Positions 36,178 to 47,843 of a stretch of 64,000 bases of DNA are shown piece by piece. The notes under the pieces are model-generated. The model had not been told where the DNA came from. It made no database searches and saw only the letters and a program-made list of their open reading frames with translations. Within the stretch, counting starts at the first letter, position 1. Every line of letters begins with the position of its first letter. Source of the stretch: Sclerotinia nivalis (lineage: Eukaryota > Ascomycota > Leotiomycetes > Helotiales > Sclerotiniaceae); contig JAPEIS010000001.1 of NCBI GenBank assembly GCA_029531795.1, forward strand, positions 7,998,001 through 8,062,000. Reading direction: 5' to 3'. Both the position numbers and the translations under genes were made by a program.

Positions 36178-39100
36178 ATGGCTGAAGTACCTGAACCCGG
36201 CGGAGACAACCCAGCAGGCTCAAAATCAGGCTCGTTGACTCTCGGATCAGGGAAAACGGGAGATCTAAGTGGTAAAACTCTAGTCGGACAAGACTCACCG
36301 AATGATGTGGATCTTTCGGGAACAATACAAGATCCGGATGCTCCGCCACCAAACACTCGACGAGCAGTACCTGGAACCAGCATCGGTGGTCTAGGTGGCA
36401 TTGGATTACCAAGGACGCCAGGGGGCGACATTGATCTCTCGGGTATTGGAAGGCCACCACCAAGGGATACACGTCCGGCGGATCCAAGGCCAGAACAAAA
36501 CGCACCTCAACCAAATCCTCAACCTCAACAGGTAGATATTTCCCAGTTTAAAAATCCAGATGGCAGTACTGATTGGGCGAGAGTTGCGGTTGTACTGTCA
36601 ACGAAAGTTCAGCGTGGGTTACAGGAGGCGAGGTCCCGGCGTCGATTGCAAAGGCCTAGGCGCCCCCGTGCGGAGGAGCCGGGGCCTCAACCTCAAGGCA
36701 AGTCGGAAGATTCTCAACCTCCAGATAGGGGAAAACAAGCTGGGCGTCGGTTTGGTGGTCTGCGCACGCGTAGGAATCCCTCACAGGCTTTCTTGTCAAA
36801 ACGAGGAATTCCAGTTACGGTTCTGTCAGATATCACTGAAAAAACTACTCCGTTAGCTAGTCCCGAAGATAAAGGCAAGACTGGACTACCATCTCCAGGA
36901 GGTGGTGGTGATGAGAAAAGTATAAAGGGGAAGAAAAGTAGTGGAAGTCATGCTACTAATCCAGGAGAATCTGAGGGGGAGGATGATTTAGATGGCGCTT
37001 CTCCTGTGGGAACTAAACCAAAGCCTTTACCGCCTAGTGACAATGTCAGTAAATATGATATACCCCTCAAAAGTCTCATGCTAACATGCAGCAAAGATAT
37101 CGCCAAGTAAAAGCGAAAAATTTCGTAGATTGACCAGGGAACCGGCAAAATCGCTAACCATTGAACAAAAGTTTCGTCAATGGATTGAACATAGCCAAAG
37201 TTCTGAGAAAAGGACTGGGGCTGAGGAAAATGAAGGGCGGGTTGGGAAAGAATTGATGAATGCACGCGAGAGACACATTGCTTGGATTGAAGATGGGAAA
37301 CGCGCTGCAAATGACTTGATCAAAAATGAGACAGATGGCAATGCTGTAATTGCATTGAACAAAACAATCGAGAGGCTTGACCGTCATCTAAAAGAAGCTT
37401 GGGAATTGGAGGACAAACGTGCAAATCGGAATATCCTGAAAGATCATTTGGAACTCGAAACAAGTCCTACTATCAAGCACAAATTCGAGGATCAACTCAG
37501 AGAGTTAAATTTGCAGATTGAAAATGAAGAGGGCAAAGAGAGAATAAGACTCAAACGTCATATGAGCGGAGATTCGGCTTTGATTTCACAATTAAGAAAA
37601 GTGGCTGATATGACACCGGCCGAGCGAGCCGCTTTCAACATCCGATCTGGTCAACCCTTCACAGCAGCTGCATCACGGCCTCCAGGTCAACTTGAACAAT
37701 CGTCCGCGGAAAGAGCTTTACGTGATAAATGGATACGAGAAGATTCACCTCATGAAAATGTCGTCATGAAAATAGAGAGTATGTCTGATTCCAAAGAGAA
37801 AACGGATGCATGGAAAGCTTTGCAGAAAGTGCGCAGATCCCTTTTATTGGAGAGGCAGAAAGAATTACAACAACTTTGGCGGAAACAAGCGGATGAGATG
37901 AAAGCGGATCGTGAATTTGCTTGGTCGGAGGAGGAAGATGGTGCGGAAGGAGAAGATGTGCCTGGGATAAAGCATTTGTCGCAAGGAAAAATGGGGGGCA
38001 TAGGTAGGGGGAGTGGTGGTAAAGATGTGGCGCAGGCTGAACTTGATAAGGCTAGGGCGCAACTTGCGAAAGATTTGGAGAGGAAAAAGGCTGAAGAGGC
38101 CGAAAATGCGAAGAAGATTGAAGAAGCTAAGAAGCTTGAGGCATTAAAGGGGACTTCCGGGGCTCTTACAGGAAGGGATAGTTTACCGAGTTATCGAGGG
38201 CAGGGAAAACCAAATCCACTTGGCATCGAACTCCCTAAATTTCCAGAGGTTCCTGGCCTGAGGGGAGGAAGTGGACTGTCTGGACGGGGCGGTCTAAGAC
38301 TTCGAAGGCCAGGTCAACTTGATATCTCTGGACTTGGACAAATGCCCGAAATAAAGGGTTTTGCTGGAGCAGAGACAATAGAGGATGGAAATACTACGAA
38401 AATTAAACTCCCAGCTAATCCCGAAAATAAGACGCCTTCGCCCAAAGCGTTACCTTATACAGCTAAAACCCCACTTTCTCCTATTCATGAACGAAGATCG
38501 GAACCCGTCGGTTATGATACACATCCTGGAGTTGCCCGGTTCTTAGAAAATATGGCGGCGGAAAGAATCAGGAAGGAAATGCTGGAAAAGGGTATAGAGC
38601 CGGTGGACTTAGATGCGATGAGGAAAGAAGTCGATGAATTTACGAGACCTCCTCGGACTGATGCTGGGACATTAGCTAGGAATGCTGCGGCTGAGTTGAG
38701 AAGACAGGAAAGAATCAAGGCTGCCAAGGAAAGATTGGAAAAAGCTGCTAAGGCCGAGGAGGAGAGGCTGAAGATCAAAAGGGCTAAGGAAGCTAAGGAT
38801 ATTGAGGAAGGTATAGAATCCAGGAGACCTTTTTCTTGGGAAGACCCGGATAGTTTGGCGGCTGCTGAGGAGATGGAACAGAGGAAGAAGAATGACAAGA
38901 ATGGTGAAAAATTGCTTAAGGAGATGGAGGAGAAAAAAAGGCTCGAAAAAGAAATACAGGAAAGGAATGCTGCGTTGAAGAAGGCCGAGGAAGATGCTGA
39001 GAGACTTTTCAAAGCGTTGGAGGAGCAAAAACGAGCTGAAGACGAAATTCGGAAAAAGTATTTTGAGGATGAGTTAAAAAGGAAGAAGGAAGAAAAGGCT

Positions 39101-40354
39101 GCTAAAGAGAAGAAGGATAGGGAAGATGCTGCGAAGATGTGGGAAAGAATTAAAAACGGGGCTGCGATTGACTTAGATGCGATAGTGAATAAGATAGCCG
39201 AGACAGCGAGACGGGCTGGAACACATCCTAGGCTGCCAGTAGGTGATGCTTTAAAAGATCAGGAAAAGGAGGTACAAGATTATATAAAAAAATTGAAGAA
39301 TGAACTTGAGCAGATTGGACTTGGGGAAAAGTCAGAAGAAGGATCAACATTTGAGCAGCAAGAACGTGAGCGGATTGAAAGGGAACGAAGGATCCAAGAA
39401 GAGTTCGAAGTAAGAGAAAGAGAAAGAGAAAGACAGAGAATTCTAGCAGCGCAGCGAGAAAAAGAGGAAAGAGAGTCAAGACCGAGAGCGGAAAGTGAGT
39501 TGAGACAGATAATGGAAGGAGAAAGGGAAGAACTCCAAAAAGCAGCCGATCGAGAACAGCTAGTGGATGATGAATATGAATTCGACGATGAATTAAGCTT
39601 CTTCCAAACTATCTCCCTCGGGGTACATGTCCCCGGGCTTTCCTGGCTCGGCAGAACCGATCCCGAATTCGCAGAGTCGGATTCCCAGAGCGAAAGTTCA
39701 CACCATAGCCTATTCGATCTTACAGACGAGGATTCAGAATACCCTGATTTATCTACGTCTCCTCCAGGCCCTGCGGATCCAAGGCTCCCTCCTGATGCTC
39801 CGGCCTCGACCCATGGTAAGTCACCGGAGGAATCAAAAATTCATCTCCATCTTACGATTTTCACAAGTCCGGTGCAGTATTTACCGGATGCGCCTCCGTT
39901 GCATTATGTTTGTTATAAAGATATCCCATTATCGTGGAAAATATCACAATTAAAAGATTTTCTTCGCGCGCCCAAGGAAGTAAAAGCCGATTCTGGGACA
40001 TTGATAGAGGATTTTCCAGGTTGTGTGGGGTTTAAGAAAGAAGATGGGGAGGTAATTGCAGAAGGGAGTCCGGAGGTGAAAAACATGAGATTGAGGATGG
40101 GGAAGCGGTGGTTAAATCGTGAGAGTAGGACGTTGATGGAAGAGGGGTTTAGGGATTGGGAAAATTTGATCGTGCTTATGGTGGGGGAGGGTGAGAATGT
40201 GGAGGAGGGCCATTGGAGGGATTGTGTTTGGGAGGCGGATGGCGTGGCTGGGTGGAAAGAGGGGTGGCCTGGGGTTGGGATGGCGAGGGCGCCGAAGGAT
40301 AGGCGGGGTTGGGTGGGGATGGAGTGGGATGATTTTTTTTTGGAAAGGTACTAG
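36178..40354 (+). CDS. Large charged coiled-coil protein, function unknown
   Basis: Two exons, 36,178-37,048 and 37,092-40,354, give 1,377 residues. The proposed 43-bp intron (GTAAATATG...GCTAACATGCAG, phase 1) is short, but it has a branch point and restores one frame. Residues 1-290 are Pro/Gly/Ser-rich with repeated DLSG-type motifs (GDLSGK, VDLSGT, DIDLSGIG, and later LDISGLG). The middle, roughly residues 810-1,120, is rich in Glu, Lys, Arg and Ala (KERLEKAAKAEEERLKIKR; REREREREEF-like runs) and should be a long coiled coil. The last 170 residues look globular (IHLHLTIFTSPVQYLPDAP; LHYVCYKDIPLSWKISQLKD) and end in a Trp-rich segment. I recognise no family. A cytoskeletal or scaffolding role is only a guess from composition. 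Confidence 0.8.
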
Positions 40355-42199
40355 TGGGTGAGTGAGGGTGGGTGTGGGAGTGAGTTGGGTGAGGACTTTG
40401 ATGTTAGGTTAGGGGGTTTGGATGAGGTAATAATTGCAGCGAGGTAGTTGTGGTGTTTTGAGGTTCGGTTTTGTGAGTGGTGTGTTGTATAGTATTATAG
40501 CCTGTCTGCAGGAATACATGAGATTTTTGATCAACTTAACAATATCCATCCAATTCCCATAATGAAACTAGAGATTTCTTTACTCGACTCACATGCAGAA
40601 GGCTTTTGTACCTACTGTAGGATTTGATATCTAAATGAGAAATATCAATTGGTCTTGATTTAATATTATTATTACGATTGCTCAAGTGAGAAATAAATCG
40701 TTTGCGTATATTAGACTCGTTTAGTGGCTTCCCCGTGACAAGAGACAAAATCGAAGTATCTAACTTATGAATATTAAAAGTATCAAATTTCTTCTTTCTG
40801 GGTGAGACGTTGAATTTCTGATCGGATTTTCGAAAGAGGTGATCTGGCAAGTAGGCTTTGATTTTAGGATGACAAGTGAGTATATTGCTTCTGTGTTATG
40901 GAGATGGAAGTATTTGATTTGACTATGGGATAAATAATATATGTTTCCTTATTTTTTTTCGAATAGAGCTTTATTTTGATGAACTTCATTTTCATTTGTT
41001 GTAGTATGTGATTATTATGCGTGATACTCTTCTATATATCGTTTGAGATATCAGCGGCACTGCTTCGATACGCTATTCTCACTGTGGTATATCCATTTTG
41101 GCTACTGAATGTATATAGTAGAATAGAAAAGATACCGTTTATCTCACTACTGAGCTTAGCTATACAGGCGAATGAAATGGTTGTTATAGCCAATCACTAG
41201 GTTTGGCTTGTACGCAAACACGAAAACCGGTCACCGTGGCTCAGTGGAGTTGTCGTTGATTGCACATCTACGAATCGAATCAAAAGTGACACCTAGAGGT
41301 AGTGCATCTGCTGTCCTTCATGGCCTCGGCCATGTTTCCTTGACAAGTCTTGAATTTTTTATATCAGGGGGCGAAGTTTCAACATCTGTATATAGTGTGC
41401 CCTTTACGAACCTCCAACTCTTTTATCAAAGTCTGCAAAGCTGAAATTGAATTATTCGAAATATTTAGCAAAATATATATCGTATTGATTTTATTTTCGA
41501 ATTATTTTGTATTCAAAAATTCGATTTTTCATTTTCTGTTAATCTTTTCAATGTTCTAGATAATACAAATTGATTTTTTTATTTTATCGATGAATTTAAT
41601 TTATAATGAAGGGAGGAGAATATTGAAAAGGGTTTTTCGAATTTTTGGAAAATTGAGATTTGTATAGATATTAATCTTTTTATATAAATAGAACTTTATA
41701 TTAAAATAAATATCCTTAGTTTAATACATCTTCATACTCTTCTGGACGAAAAATAATAATATTATTATTACTACTACTAGAAAGAATTTCACTCAAGCAG
41801 GGAAGCTAGTCTAGAGCCTCTCAGTAAAGTATTAAGCTTACTTTCAGACTCCAATAGTATGCAAGCTATTGATTCCTCAATCTGTTGTTCAAGCAAGTCA
41901 CCGATTTAGTTCAACTAGTTGATTAGCTGTAATAAGAAATCATTCTCGCTTATACGCAACAATACAAATTGTAGTGCCTCGCTTAGAATTTCTATATGGC
42001 TGTTACCTTGGTTCAAACGGTACAGAGGAGATCAATAAGTGAATTGACAAGATTTGTCAAATGTCTCTCAAACTCAACCCCATACTTCTCCTGGACACAA
42101 AATTTCTTTCTAGCCTTGATACTTTCTACAAAATTCTTCGACAATCTAGCCGAATTATCACCTTTTCAATAACACACTTTCATCGATTGAATAATATCA
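40355..42199. other. AT-rich intergenic region
   Basis: About 1.8 kb, clearly AT-rich from 41,440 to 41,780. No gene is supported. It contains the tRNA-like relic at 41,229-41,293. It separates the housekeeping block from the BTB cluster. Confidence 0.5.
41229..41293 (+). other. tRNA-like or SINE-like relic (A and B box)
   Basis: TGGCTCAGTGG at 41,237-41,247 fits the pol III A-box consensus. GAATCGAATCA at 41,272-41,282 resembles a B box with three mismatches. GTCAC at 41,230-41,234 can pair with GTGAC at 41,286-41,290, like a shortened acceptor stem, and GCTC/GAGT can form a D stem. The total of about 65 nt is too short for a functional tRNA and the T stem does not pair. A decayed tRNA or the head of a tRNA-derived SINE is possible. 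Confidence 0.25.
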
Positions 42200-43684
42200 A
42201 TGTCTTCCTCAAAGAAGATATTATTACCAGATTCTGAGAGAAGGTCTTCATTGAGAGCCCGAATTCCAAGAGCCTTTGAAAATAAAGAAGCATCAAAGTC
42301 CCCTCCAAAAGTCCCCAAGCCTCTGACTAAACGTCCCACTACAGCCACCGTTCCAACTGATCTCACGGTGGGAACCGCAGCAATGATTGGTACGGCTGGG
42401 ACGTACAGGTCAATTCTTCCGAGGCCAGAGGCGCCAGCCGTACTAAACAAACCTTTTAAAGCCACAGCCATTACATCTCCTTCTTTTTCTTCTTCTGTAC
42501 CTAGAAAGAAGATTAAACTTAACCACACTCCATTGTTTACACCAAGAAACAACATTACGCCCTCTACTCTATTTTCCGGTTTCCCAAAAGTTTTTCCTAC
42601 CGCAAGCCCTACTACAGAAAAGTCCCCAAAGGCCAAAGGCAAACAGATAGTTATTGGTTCAGCTACATCATTCAATCCTTCATCTTCAGCTAGTAATAGA
42701 TCTTCCAATCTAAACTACAAGTGTCAAAGCAAAAGCTCTCCCAAGGCGATCATGTTGCCTAAGTGGTTTAAAGTCCCTCCACCAAAGCATAGAAAGCGTA
42801 GGCGCGAGGAATTTGAAGAAGACGAATAGTAAGCATCTATTCTTCCTATATTTCGAATCACAGTACGTAACAGTTTTATAGTCAACCATTTGTAATTCGT
42901 GGTGGTCAACTCGGTGACAACGCCGAGTATACCTTCACCAAAGCCGATTTTGATACCATACTTGAGGTGGCACCCCACTTCAAGTCATACCTCGCTACCC
43001 CTGACTCCACTTCCATCAAAATTACCGGCTACTTTGGCTCATCCCTCAAAGTCCTAATCCAATGGCTAACCACCAATACACTTCAGTCACTTGAAGTTCA
43101 TAAGCCAGGAAGACGAGATGGGCAGTCCAGCTATCACTTTGTTGACACATATACTATGGCTAATACATTCCGTCTCTCTGCTATGTGCGATGAGCTGATG
43201 GATTTGGCTTTAAAGGAGCTTTGGGGTAGTGATGATGAAGAGGATGTTTTACCAGATATTCGGGACTTGTATACTGTTTACCAACGAACCAAACCTGGCA
43301 ATCCTTTGAGAAAGCTGTATATCGCTGTTTTTGAGTGAGTTCCCCTGTACTCCCTGTACTCCGCTTGTCACTTTTCAATTGACCATACACTGACAAGTAA
43401 ATAGCTGGCTCTTAACCTCTGACGAATGTAACCGGCTCCGGAGCAAATCCAAGATTTCCAGTCCCGACCTTTGGAATCTACTCAAGGGTTCTGGTCACGC
43501 TGGCGTAGATTATATTAACTACGCAAGAAGTCAAATGACCGATCGTGGAACATATGTTCATCCTCTTGATCCACGAAAATGGAATGCTTGTGAGTTGCAT
43601 CAGCATACGATTGATGAATTATGCCCTTGTTGGGAGAAGCGGGAGACTGCTCGTCGGACATATGAGGAGGGTCGCGTTCTTTGA
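42200..43684 (+). CDS. BTB/POZ-like protein with CxxHxHx5C tail (divergent member)
   Basis: Exons 42,200-42,828, 42,882-43,334 and 43,405-43,684 (453 residues), both introns phase 2. About 210 residues of basic, Ser/Pro/Thr-rich disorder end in KHRKRRREEFEEDE, which resembles a nuclear signal. A divergent BTB-like fold follows: FVIRGGQLGDNAEYTF, then FGSSLKVLIQWLTTNTLQS, then FVDTYTMANTFRLSAMCDEL, matching the position of 'YVLADKL..LMD' in its neighbours. The C terminus has HPLDPRKWNACELHQH and the tail motif C-E-L-H-Q-H-x5-C at 43,589-43,624. The tail and layout link it to the four BTB genes downstream, although its N terminus is unrelated. The exact role is unknown; BTB domains usually mediate protein pairing or Cullin-3 adaptor function. 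Confidence 0.75.
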
Positions 43685-44193
43685 TTGAAGGTGCGGCGCT
43701 CAGACAATTGGTAGTTTACGCATTCAAGGTGCTGCTCTGCTTTTAAGATATCATATAAGGAGAAGAATGGTTTTTACACATTAGGGAAGCATTTTTTGGT
43801 GCTTGTTGTGGACTCAGGAGGTTATGGTGATTAAGTGCTTTTTAAATCGCTCTCATAGTTAGTATGTTTACCACAATGATATATCTGATGATTCGTGCCT
43901 TCCATATCTTCCCCATGCGTTCCTCTTCTTTTCCATGAAACTGCCAATTCATCCATTGTTGATTCGAAATGTCGTTTTTAAACCAGGTGGGCACGCCCAA
44001 GTCTTACCAGACACATCAAAGTCCTCCGAAGTTTTGATCCTTCATTCTTACAACAAAATATCATTTTTCCCTTATCAAAATTTTTGGCTTGTCATATTGT
44101 AGCTCTTTCTTACAGGGTATTGCAATCTCTTATTATTCATATTTATCACATATCATCTCTTCTGGTACGAACAGGGAAGCGTGCCTGGAGAAC
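43685..44193. other. Intergenic gap in BTB cluster
   Basis: About 500 bp. Nothing but presumed 3' and 5' flanking sequence is seen. Confidence 0.4.
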
Positions 44194-44907
44194 ATGACTG
44201 GATCGTCGTCAAGAGCAGAAATCGGCTCCCAGAGCTCGGAGAGCCCAAGCCCAGGCAGTGAGGAGGCTTTATGCCATCCTAGATACAAAAATGATCAGAA
44301 TGTTCCGCCAACTGCTATCGACGATGGTCAGCTCGGAGTCGTCAACAAGAAACTACGACAAATTTCAGGGGAACCAAGCAATGAGGAGGAGAATGATGGG
44401 CCTGATAGTGAGCAGTTAGTTAATATATCGATAAATCCCCTATATAAATCATGGATTCTGACTGGAATATAAAGAGTTCCAATGAGGGTCTTTACCATTG
44501 GTTTTACGAAAGACGGCAAGACGTAAAAACCTTCGAGGCAAGAGTACTATCCTTTCTGCAGAAAAGGGACTGGTGGTTTGCTAATAGTAGAAGCACAGAT
44601 GACCGGAAGCCTCCTCTTCGATAGAATTCCAAAGTTATTAAATATCTATCGCGGCAGCATAAGTCCTTCTACAATTCTCAAAGTTGGATCGGAGCCTCCT
44701 GATTTTCAAGTCGACGGGAACTTGCTACCCTTGAAATCATTTGAATTGATATGGTGGTGGATAAACCACGAAGAAGTTCAAACATTCAATTGTTGTCAGC
44801 GCATAGGGCTTGTGAATGATTGGTGTACAGCGGTTCATGTTTCGGGTAAACATCGCTGCTTTACAGTAGGTAAGGCTATAATTTGGTGGTTTGACCACCC
44901 CGCATAA
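44194..44907 (+). pseudogene. Broken hypothetical coding sequence in BTB cluster
   Basis: Coding-like segments appear in successive frames. A Ser/Glu-rich start at 44,194 (MTGSSSRAEIGSQSSESPSP) runs to about 44,410. A stretch from 44,452 (MDSDWNIKSSNEGLYHWF) runs to 44,622. A third from 44,602 (LLFDRIPKLLNIYRG, VDGNLLPLKSFELIWWWINH) ends at 44,907. A GTTAGT donor exists near 44,412, but I could not find splice sites that join all three. It is either a multi-exon gene I failed to resolve or a decayed one. I recognise no domain, and the CxxHxHx5C tail is not present. Confidence 0.35.
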
Positions 44908-45255
44908 TATGTCACCGCCGACGCTAAAATATAGTGGTTAACCTTAACTAATATTAAGAGGTATATTTGCCCTCATTATCACTTCTCTAGGCTTTGACGG
45001 ACACAGATACGTATAACTTCTGTATCAGCAGATATTGAATAATGTTTTCAAATTAGCACTAGATGCAGTATGATGCGGATCATTATCCGAATAGATTCTG
45101 ATAAATTAGGTATTACTTCTGCTCAGCGAGATATAATTTAGTCAGATGAGTACAGTTGACCAAAGTTTCTATATTACTAAATATATCATACTAATGTACG
45201 GTTTTCAAAAGTATTACCATCATACAGCAGTGAGAAAAGACTCTGAAATAGGCAT
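44908..45255. other. Intergenic gap left of solo LTR
   Basis: AT-rich; no gene seen. It ends in the left copy of the GGCAT target duplication (45,251-45,255). Confidence 0.4.
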
Positions 45256-45389
45256 AGATACCGTACCAAAAAGGAGGCAGGTAACGTGACTTCAAAAGAG
45301 TCTATATAACCACTCCAACTCAATCTAGTTTAATAAAAAATGCGCAACTTCAACTTAATCATTTTGTAACCGTTTCCGTCGTGTTTACT
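45256..45389 (+). repeat. Solo LTR (134 bp) with GGCAT target duplication
   Basis: It runs from AGATACCGTACC to GTGTTTACT and aligns end to end with 15,576-15,708 in opposite orientation. It is flanked by GGCAT at 45,251-45,255 and 45,390-45,394. The direct repeat is GGCATAGA if the adjoining AGA is counted, so the ends are known only to within three bases. A TATATAA box is present at about 45,304. Differences from the other copy are almost all transitions. No internal retrotransposon sequence remains. Confidence 0.75.
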
Positions 45390-45758
45390 GGCATAGAAAA
45401 ACTCGTAATTTGAGAGATTTTGTAAGTGTAATAAGACGACCGTATAACTCATTATGGTTGCAATCTTGCCGCCTGAAGACCATAACAATCGCTAACCGTG
45501 CCAATCTTAGTATAAAAGGATCTCGCTCAGCCATTGCAATTATACGCATCTCAAGCAATAATTTTTCCTTCTCAATATTTAAAGGTCCCCTATCGACCAT
45601 TATAGGACATCCAGAATTTTTTACAACTAATCTTGTAAACAAGCTACGAAGAGACAACCTGAGAGTTTGAGGACAGCATTTTGTTCCTGTGAGGAAATCG
45701 TCGGTTTGGGATTGCAACAATCACAAAAGACAGTTATAACCAGCCTTGAAAAATCAAG
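45390..45758. other. Intergenic gap right of solo LTR
   Basis: Begins with the right GGCAT copy. Both strands have short open frames without recognisable content. The end is presumed promoter of the BTB gene at 45,759. Confidence 0.4.
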
Positions 45759-46539
45759 ATGGCTTCCCCATCAACATCGACATCATCGGTGGTGTCGCCA
45801 TTCCTCAGGTACACGCCCTACCTTATTACATAATTAATTAGTCTCTACATGGGCAATACTAACAGTCTTTAGTTTCATAGGTGTTGAAATGGTCGATCTA
45901 TACGTTGGTCCATCCAAGACGCATTATCGAGTGCACAAAGCATTTCTCTGCAGCAAAATCCCCTACTTCAACAAAATGTTCAACAGCAATTTTTCTGAGG
46001 CTCTCAGTAACTCCGCAACATTTCCTGAAGACTCAACTGAGGCCTTCGATATCTTGATTGAATGGCTGTACACTGGATCCCTCCGACCGTTGGAACTTAA
46101 CTTGTCCTCTCAAAAATGCAACTGGAATGTTTATAGTTTCTACATCCTTGTGGATAAATTATGCATGTCGGACCTCATGAATGAGACAATGGATTTCAAG
46201 CGGCGATTCGATTACGAAAACTCCAGGATCATGAGGTTTAATACCGCAAGAAACATTTGTGCATCCTCACCACAAGGCTCCAAACTTCGTCTATATGCCT
46301 TGAATTGTACCTGGCTATCTTTGTTTGTAGTTCAGGCATCTGATATTAGGTTTGATGAGCTCTTGAGTGTTGCTCTGTACAATGATTCTGATTTCTCCGA
46401 CGATTTTCTTACCATTTTCGAAGATAAAATTGGCGATCGGCGATGTGTAGAACCGAGAGTCGGGAATGATGGCCTTTATCATGTACACGGAAAAGGAATA
46501 AGCTGCAGCTGCCCACCAGATGCTAGGAAGGATGATTAG
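45759..46539 (+). CDS. BTB/POZ domain protein
   Basis: Exons 45,759-45,808 and 45,873-46,539 (238 residues), with a phase-2 intron right before the domain. The Ser/Thr-rich leader MASPSTSTSSVV is followed by the BTB core: VEMVDLYVGPSKTHYRVHKA, FLCSKIPYFNKMFNSNF, FPEDSTEAFDILIEWLYTG. Then comes YSFYILVDKLCMSDLMNETM, the usual end of fungal BTB proteins. The C-terminal tail reads G-L-Y-H-V-H-x5-C (46,471-46,506), so the first cysteine of the shared motif is a glycine here. No other domain is present, so it is probably a stand-alone dimerising or adaptor protein. Substrate or partner is unknown. Confidence 0.85.
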
Positions 46540-47843
46540 AAGACAAAGATTACTGATACTCAGTGCTAATGGGCATGCTTAGTCCAGTAGCCAAGAATTG
46601 GAGTGGGCATGGTGGACAGAAAGCTTCTCCAACTTTGAATTGCATAAAAAAGTCTCATATCACTCAGCATTGCATTCAAAATAGTACTTAGCTTTAGCTT
46701 TCAATTCATATACTTTTCAACGACTACAGAACCTACAGGCAGGATACCCTACATCATAGATCTGGGATGCTATATTATATCCTAAAAAGAACCTGAAACG
46801 CGGATTCCAGATCAGAGTCTAGCATTTTCGTAACTATCAGGCTGGAACATCACTGGAGTACTTTCAATCTATGGGCTCTACGTAAGTGACCAATAAGGGG
46901 CCCTCGATATCAGCCATCGTAACACGGGTATTTACCAATAAAACACTGAAGATATTGAGATCTTTCAACCCAATTAATTCACTCGTTGGGCTAATTTATC
47001 TTTGAAATGTGATGACTAAATCCTCACAGTTCATTATGTGGATCGCCTGATACGTAAGTTAATCGAAACTTCTTCCTTATTGTGAGAAAGTTGGATTACT
47101 AAGGCCACATATGTAGCTAGTTCATAGACATTAGATTATATGATCCTTCGTAATTAAATATAAGGAAAAGACTTCGCTTTCCTTTCTAGAATAATCAATC
47201 GTTTTCATTAGTTTTTTTTATATTTACTATATATAATCCCAATCCATTATTAATTCCATTAATTCTACTATTCGAAGTTTATACAATGTAATCTGATCAG
47301 TTCGTATCCTATTCCCCTTTGCAGCGTACTATTGAGACGTACGTATCTCGATCTACCTCTTTCACACTATGAACCCAGCCAGTACAACATCGACTGTAAA
47401 GTCATCCTCAAATATTACACACGACACTCAACCACTGCAAAGTGCATGAACGAAAGTCACAAGGTGAGAGCTTACACGGAGGAGCAGCTAATGAGCAGTT
47501 CTTACGACGCCGATGGCATATTACTATGGTACACAGCTGTGTGACATAACCTAGGTCCACATTACTCTGCTGTATCAAGGCTCTCCTGTATATAAGGACC
47601 TTTTCTTCAAGCTCCATGTAATTATATACATCTGATTCATCGTAATAACAACCCACGCATTCGTGTCGAGCAAACTTGATAAGTGACTTTAGGACTCTCT
47701 CTGACAGGAAACACTTTCATAGCAAGATTGATAGTGTCGAGATTAAATTCGTAAGTTGAAAATCTCCAATAGGCACTCGAAATAGTCCCCGACATTCCAC
47801 TTTCTACAGCAGAGCATTTGACGTTCGAGAACCTATAACAGCA
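46540..47843. other. Intergenic, no supported gene
   Basis: About 1.3 kb between two BTB paralogues. Small frames at 47,332-47,656 overlap on both strands and show no family resemblance. AT-rich around 47,200-47,280. Confidence 0.45.

Noticed and set aside
38512..39028. Long minus-strand frames opposite the coiled-coil gene
   Set aside because: Ser/Leu/Phe-rich shadows of Lys/Glu/Arg codons on the plus strand.
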